NCBI GenBank assembly: GCA_963706425.1
Contig: CAVPMN010000022.1
Location: 1-19,429 of the forward strand
Source of the DNA: CAVPMN01 sp963706425
GTDB taxonomy: Bacteria > Actinomycetota > Acidimicrobiia > Acidimicrobiales > Acidimicrobilacustridaceae
DNA length: 19,429 bases
Direction of reading: 5' to 3'
In this document: positions 16,489-19,429 of the stretch, piece by piece
Layout: every line of letters starts with the position of its first letter
Numbering within the stretch: position 1 is the first letter of the stretch
The notes under the pieces: model-generated
The model's database searches: none
Told to the model about the DNA's origin: nothing
Seen by the model: the letters and a program-made list of their open reading frames with translations, nothing else
Program-made: the position numbers and the translations under genes

Positions 16489-17080
16489 ATGGCCGAGCTC
16501 GTGGTGGCCAGCGCCAACCCCGACAAGGTGCGCGAGATCGCGGCCATCGTCGAGCCGTTCGGCATCACGCTGCTGGCTCGTCCCGACGACGTGCCCGAGG
16601 TGGTGGAGGACGCGCCGACCCTCGAAGGCAACGCCCGTCTGAAAGCGGTGGCGCTGTGCCAGGCCACGGGCCGGCCTGCGATCGCCGACGACACCGGGCT
16701 CGAGGTCGATGCGCTCGGTGGTGCCCCCGGGGTGTGGTCGGCTCGGTTCGCCGGCGAGCACGCCACCTACGCCGCCAACGTCGACAAGCTGCTCCGCGAA
16801 CTGGCCGCCGTGGGCGAACCACGAGCGCACCGCCCGCTTCCGCACGGTGGCCCTGGTGCGCTTCCCCGACGGCCACGAGGTGGTGGCCGAGGGCTGGGTC
16901 GACGGCTCGATCGCGGCGGTAGCGGCCGGCGAGCACGGCTTCGGCTACGACCCCGTGTTCGTGCCGGCCGAGGGCGACGGCCGCACCTTCGCCGAGATGA
17001 CCCCCGCCGAGAAGCACGCGCTCAGCCACCGGGGCCGCGCCTTTCGCGCGCTGGCCGAGCAGCTGGTCGCCGAAGCCTGA
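16489..17080 (+). CDS. rdgB: Non-canonical purine NTP pyrophosphatase (RdgB/HAM1, dITP/XTPase)
   Basis: This is a ~196-residue enzyme that hydrolyses dITP and XTP to keep deaminated purines out of nucleic acids. It shows VVASANPDKVREIAAIV, ADDTGLEVDALGGAPGVWSA and RFAGEHATYAANVDKLL. After a break near 16815 it continues with TARFRTVALVRFPDG, HGFGYDPVFVPAEG and FAEMTPAEKHALSHRGRA, all family hallmarks. ATG 16489 best matches family starts. GTG 16438 is in frame, overlaps the rph stop as GTGA and would add 17 residues, so translational coupling is possible. It is the last gene of the cluster. Confidence 0.93.
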
Positions 17081-17093
17081 TCGCCGGGTTTAG

Positions 17094-17109
17094 ATACCCC
17101 GCAGGGTAT
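17094..17109 (+). promoter_or_regulatory. CsoR/CstR-type operator
   Basis: ATACCC-CGCA-GGGTAT is a perfect inverted repeat with a G/C-tract core flanked by A/T, matching the known operator type of CsoR-family repressors. It lies 34 bp before the regulator's start and overlaps the likely -10 region (TAGATA or TATGCT), indicating autoregulation. Confidence 0.7.
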
Positions 17110-17143
17110 GCTGGAGGACTATCGGCCAGGAGGAGCGAGTCGG

Positions 17144-17413
17144 ATGGAACTGCCGGATGAGGTCGTCGACGATGTGCGCAAGCGCCTGCGTCGTATTGCC
17201 GGACAGGTCCAGGGCATCGAGAAGATGCTCGCCGAGGGCCGCGAGTCCGGGACGTCGTCACGCAGCTCCTCGGCGGCCAACAAGGCGCTGGAGCAGGCGG
17301 GGTTCAAGCTGGTGGCCGGCGGGCTGGCCTTCTGCGTCGAGCACCCGGACGAGGCCGAGGCGTCCGGCTACCCGCTCGGCGAGGTCGAGCGGATGTTCAT
17401 GCGGCTCACCTGA
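17144..17413 (+). CDS. CsoR-family regulator, CstR (persulfide-sensor)-like
   Basis: This 89-residue DUF156 four-helix protein represses transcription until a metal or reactive sulfur binds its cysteines. The start ATG 17144 has AGGAGG ten bases upstream. The N-terminal helix DEVVDDVRKRLRRIAGQVQG and C-terminal VERMFMRLT fit the family. As given, residues after AEGRE read SGTSSRSSSAANKA. Adding a G at 17247 and removing one near 17270 restores ECRDVVTQLLAANKA, including the conserved first cysteine. That cysteine is then 29 residues before the cysteine in LAFCVEH, the spacing of CsoR/CstR. The copper-ligand histidine position, four before the second Cys, is Gly, favouring sulfur sensing over copper. 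No sulfur or transport gene is adjacent, so the remote targets are unknown. Confidence 0.85.
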   Translation: MELPDEVVDDVRKRLRRIAGQVQGIEKMLAEGRESGTSSRSSSAANKALEQAGFKLVAGGLAFCVEHPDEAEASGYPLGEVERMFMRLT

Positions 17414-17436
17414 TCCTCGGCCGCAGTTCGATCGGA

Positions 17437-18443
17437 TCACCAGCCGCGGAGGTCGATCGGCCAGTCGTCGACGACCTGATCGCCGCGCACCACGTGCATC
17501 CGCTCGTGGTAGGCGACGGTGGGATCGACGTGCGCCGGCACGACGCGGACCCGGTCGCCGACGGACGGGAGCGAGGCGTCGCCGCGGGGGCGAACGTGTG
17601 TGCTCGTCCGAGCAGAAGAAGATCTCGGCCCCCTCGACGGAGGGGTTGCCGTGGTCCATGGCCAGGGCCTTGAGGCCACCGTCGCGACGACCCAGCCGCC
17701 GGCGCGGTTGACCGAGATCACCGTCGTCAGCAAGCTCAGCGCTTGAGCGAACGGCAGCCCGACCTTCGCGTAGTGGGTGTCCATGAACAGGTACGAGCCG
17801 GCCTGGATCTCGTTGGCCCACGTGTTGATGTCGAACGTGCCGGTGCCGCCGGCCGAGACGATGTCGCCGCCGACGGCATCGTGGGCGGCGAGGAGCAGGC
17901 TCATCGCCTGCTCGACGGCCACGGCCTGGCGAGCCCGATCGGTCCAGTCCATGAGGTGGCCCTCGTAGCCCATCACGCCGCGGACGTCGAGCCCCGTCTG
18001 CGGGCGGAGTCGGCGAGGCGGCCTGCGGCTTCGGGGGCGCACCCGCAACGCGGCAGCCCGACGTTGACGTCGATCAGCACCTCGCGCACGCCACCGTCGG
18101 ACGGCGGCGTCGATCGTCTGCTCGGAATCGACCGCCACCGTGACCCTGGCGCCCGCCGCGGCCACGGCACCGAGCCGGGTCGCATCGAGCACTTCGTTGG
18201 CGAGCAGCAGGTCGTCGTCGAGCCCGGCGGCGGCCAAGCCCTCGACCTCACGAACCGTCGCGCAGCAGAACCGCCGATGCCCGGCATCAGCCAGCCGCGC
18301 GGCGACCGCCGTCGACTTGAACGCCTTGACGTGGGGTCGCAACGCGTCGCCCGGCCGTTGCGCCGTCATGGTCGCCCGATTGCGCTCGAACGCGGCCCGT
18401 CGACGATCAGTGCCGGGGTCGCGAGCTCGGCCAGGTCGTGCAC
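17437..18443 (-). pseudogene. D-threonine aldolase / alanine racemase-fold PLP enzyme (frameshifted)
   Basis: Reconstructed on the minus strand this is a fold-type III PLP enzyme of the D-threonine aldolase/D-serine dehydratase-like group, about 335 residues. The N-terminal HDLAELATPALIVD and LRPHVKAFKS carry the PLP lysine. Barrel segments are REVLIDVNVGLPRCGCAPEA, VMGYEGHLMDW, VSAGGTGTF and EIQAGSYLFMDTHYAKVGLP. The C-terminal domain is MDHGNPSVEGAEIFFCSDEH, then PSVGDRVRVVPAHVDPTVAY. The zinc H-x-C of D-serine dehydratase appears as H-V-D here. Frame breaks lie near 18405, 18105, 18000, 17690 and 17603. GTG 18443 is favoured by TAGCGT seven bases upstream. It converges with the CstR-like gene. 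The substrate is unknown. Confidence 0.75.
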
Positions 18444-18450
18444 GACAGCG

Positions 18451-18456
18451 ACGCTA
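18451..18456 (-). promoter_or_regulatory. Candidate -10 box (TAGCGT) for the PLP enzyme
   Basis: TAGCGT on the minus strand is followed by seven bases and GTG 18443, again a leaderless arrangement. The 16-bp tandem repeat lies immediately upstream, occupying the -35 region. Confidence 0.35.
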
Positions 18457-18501
18457 CGAGGTCGAGGCCCTACGAGGTCGAGGCCCTACGAGGTCGAGGC
18501 C
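18454..18501 (-). repeat. Three perfect tandem copies of a 16-bp unit
   Basis: The plus-strand unit CTACGAGGTCGAGGCC occurs three times head-to-tail at 18454-18469, 18470-18485 and 18486-18501 without mismatch. It fills almost the whole intergenic space between the AlkC-like stop (TAG at 18503-18501 on the minus strand) and the PLP-enzyme start. Each unit carries a TAG on the minus strand. Confidence 0.9.
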
Positions 18502-19429
18502 TACGGCTCTCGGGGCACCGTGAGCTCGAACTGCTCGGTCGCCACCACCTTGCCGTTGACCAGCAGGTCGATCGCATGTGTTGCCGGGGTAGTACCGACG
18601 CACGGTGACCGGCTTGATCGGGTGGCGCTTGACGATCGTTCGGGCTTCGTCGGGTGCCAACGTGGTGGTGGTCAGCTTGAACACCTTCGGTCGCGCGGGC
18701 ACCGGCGGCCCGCACCAGAGTGGACGGCGAAGTCGATCACCACCGGCAACGGCGCGTCGCCGGCGTGCGACGGCGCCGGCTTCGGACCGCGAGCACCTAC
18801 TCCCAGCGCCACCCCGCGGAGTCGACACCGTGAAGGCCTCGACCGTCACCTGGGCGCCGTGGTCGTAGCCGAGCAGCGCGAGCGCGGCCGGGTCGCCAGC
18901 CTTCACCAGCCCCCGGAGCCCGTGGCGCACCAACGTGGCGGTGTGCTCGTCGCCCTCGACCATCCACCGGGCGGCGGTCGCCACCGCCACGTCGGGGTGG
19001 TCTTTCGAGATGTCGTTCAGATGGTTGGCCACTGATCGGCGCACGTAGTCCGACGCATCGGTGTAGAGCCGATCGAGCAACGGGATGGTGTGGTGGGGTT
19101 CGCGCTGGAACTCGACCAGGCGCTCCCCCCAGGGCAGACGGGGGCGGGTGCCTTCGGAGACCAGGCGGCGAACGTGCTCGTCGGGGGATGCGCACCAGTC
19201 GGCGAGGGTGGCGAGGACCCGAGTGGGATCGGCGACGAGGAACGGTCGGATGGCGAACTCCGACGACCACCGGGAGGTGAGAAAGGCGAGCAGCGAGAGC
19301 GAGCGGTCGGTGTGGTCGAGGCCAGCGAGCGTGACCCAGTCGGTGCAGGGCCACACCGGCCAGCCGTCGAGGTCGATCTCGCGCACTCCCCGCCGCATGG
19401 CCGCGGCGGCCTTGGTGAACGACGAGGGC
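18501..19429 (-). pseudogene. AlkC-like DNA alkylation repair protein with Ig-like C-terminal domain (5' end outside window, frameshifted)
   Basis: This minus-strand gene enters from the right edge. The HEAT-repeat part reads SLLAFLTSRWSSEFAIRPFL, TLADWCASPDEHVRRLVSEG, LYTDASDYVRRSVANHLNDI and TLVRHGLRGLVKAGDPAALA, typical of the AlkC/AlkD DNA glycosylase superfamily, which removes bulky 3-methyl bases. The C-terminal ~110 residues (PLPVVIDFAVH, then KVFKLTTTTLAPDEARTIVK, HPIKPVTVRRYYPG, IDLLVNGKVVATEQFELTVP) form a beta-sandwich like the Ig-like domain of AlkC, favouring AlkC over AlkD. Frame breaks occur near 18820, 18715, 18690 and 18577, all in the C-terminal third. The stop TAG is at 18503-18501, at the edge of the 16-bp repeat. 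The N-terminus is not in the window. Confidence 0.75.

Noticed and set aside
17108..17143. Upstream ATG 17108 as start of the CsoR-family gene
   Set aside because: It lies inside the operator and has no ribosome site, while ATG 17144 has AGGAGG at a good distance and matches family N-termini.
17743..19035. A 430-codon plus-strand open frame
   Set aside because: It is opposite the PLP enzyme and the AlkC-like gene, both of which show clear motifs on the minus strand.

Overview
The window is GC-rich and looks like chromosome from an actinobacterium, most likely an Acidimicrobiia-type lineage. This placement is inference. It rests on codon bias, an F420-type luciferase-like oxidoreductase, several TAnnnT boxes 6-8 nt ahead of a start codon (typical of leaderless actinobacterial mRNAs), and the order mec / cysM / murI / metallo-beta-lactamase / rph / rdgB, which matches the Mycobacterium tuberculosis Rv1334-Rv1341 neighbourhood.

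Layout. 1-594 (-): N-terminal part of an acyl-CoA/acetate-CoA ligase. 655-1598 (+): luciferase-like F420-dependent oxidoreductase. 1675-2235 (-): cupin protein. 2411-4225 (+): secreted M23 peptidase carrying four copies of a ~100-residue beta-type repeat. 4240-4865 (+): three very small genes: a glyoxalase-fold remnant, an 81-residue four-cysteine protein with HiPIP-like spacing, and the toxin-binding end of a Phd/YefM-type antitoxin. 4938-5318 (-): ssrA (tmRNA). 5528-8245 and 8308-11395 (+): two tandem paralogous large secreted proteins with homologous N-terminal and middle parts but unrelated C-terminal modules. 11399-12386 (-): smpB behind a carboxymuconolactone decarboxylase-like gene. 12432-17080 (+): mec-cysM-small membrane protein-murI-MBL-rph-rdgB. 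17144-17413 (+): CsoR/CstR-family regulator with its own operator. 17437-18443 (-): D-threonine aldolase/alanine racemase-fold PLP enzyme. 18501-19429 (-): AlkC-like DNA glycosylase with an Ig-like tail, cut by the window edge.

How the genes work together. ssrA and smpB are the two partners of trans-translation and lie about 6 kb apart. Mec (CysO-cysteine hydrolase) and CysM (CysO-dependent cysteine synthase) form the sulfur-carrier cysteine pathway, yet the cysO gene usually between them is missing; a promoter with a palindrome occupies that gap. MurI supplies D-glutamate for peptidoglycan. RNase PH and the RdgB nucleotide-pool enzyme form a coupled pair.

Data quality. Many reading frames are broken by single-base indels, including in normally essential genes (murI) and in enzymes with otherwise perfect motifs (cysM, rph, rdgB). 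The breaks are patchy: about 18 in 5528-8245 and none in 2411-4225 or 8308-10496. I read most of them as sequencing or assembly indels, not real decay. Coordinates for such genes span the whole reconstructed frame.

I found no CRISPR array, insertion sequence, prophage or tRNA gene. The most distinctive features are the domain-swapped secreted pair, the four-repeat M23 protein, the short HiPIP-like protein with a leaderless promoter, and several compact promoter/operator arrangements.
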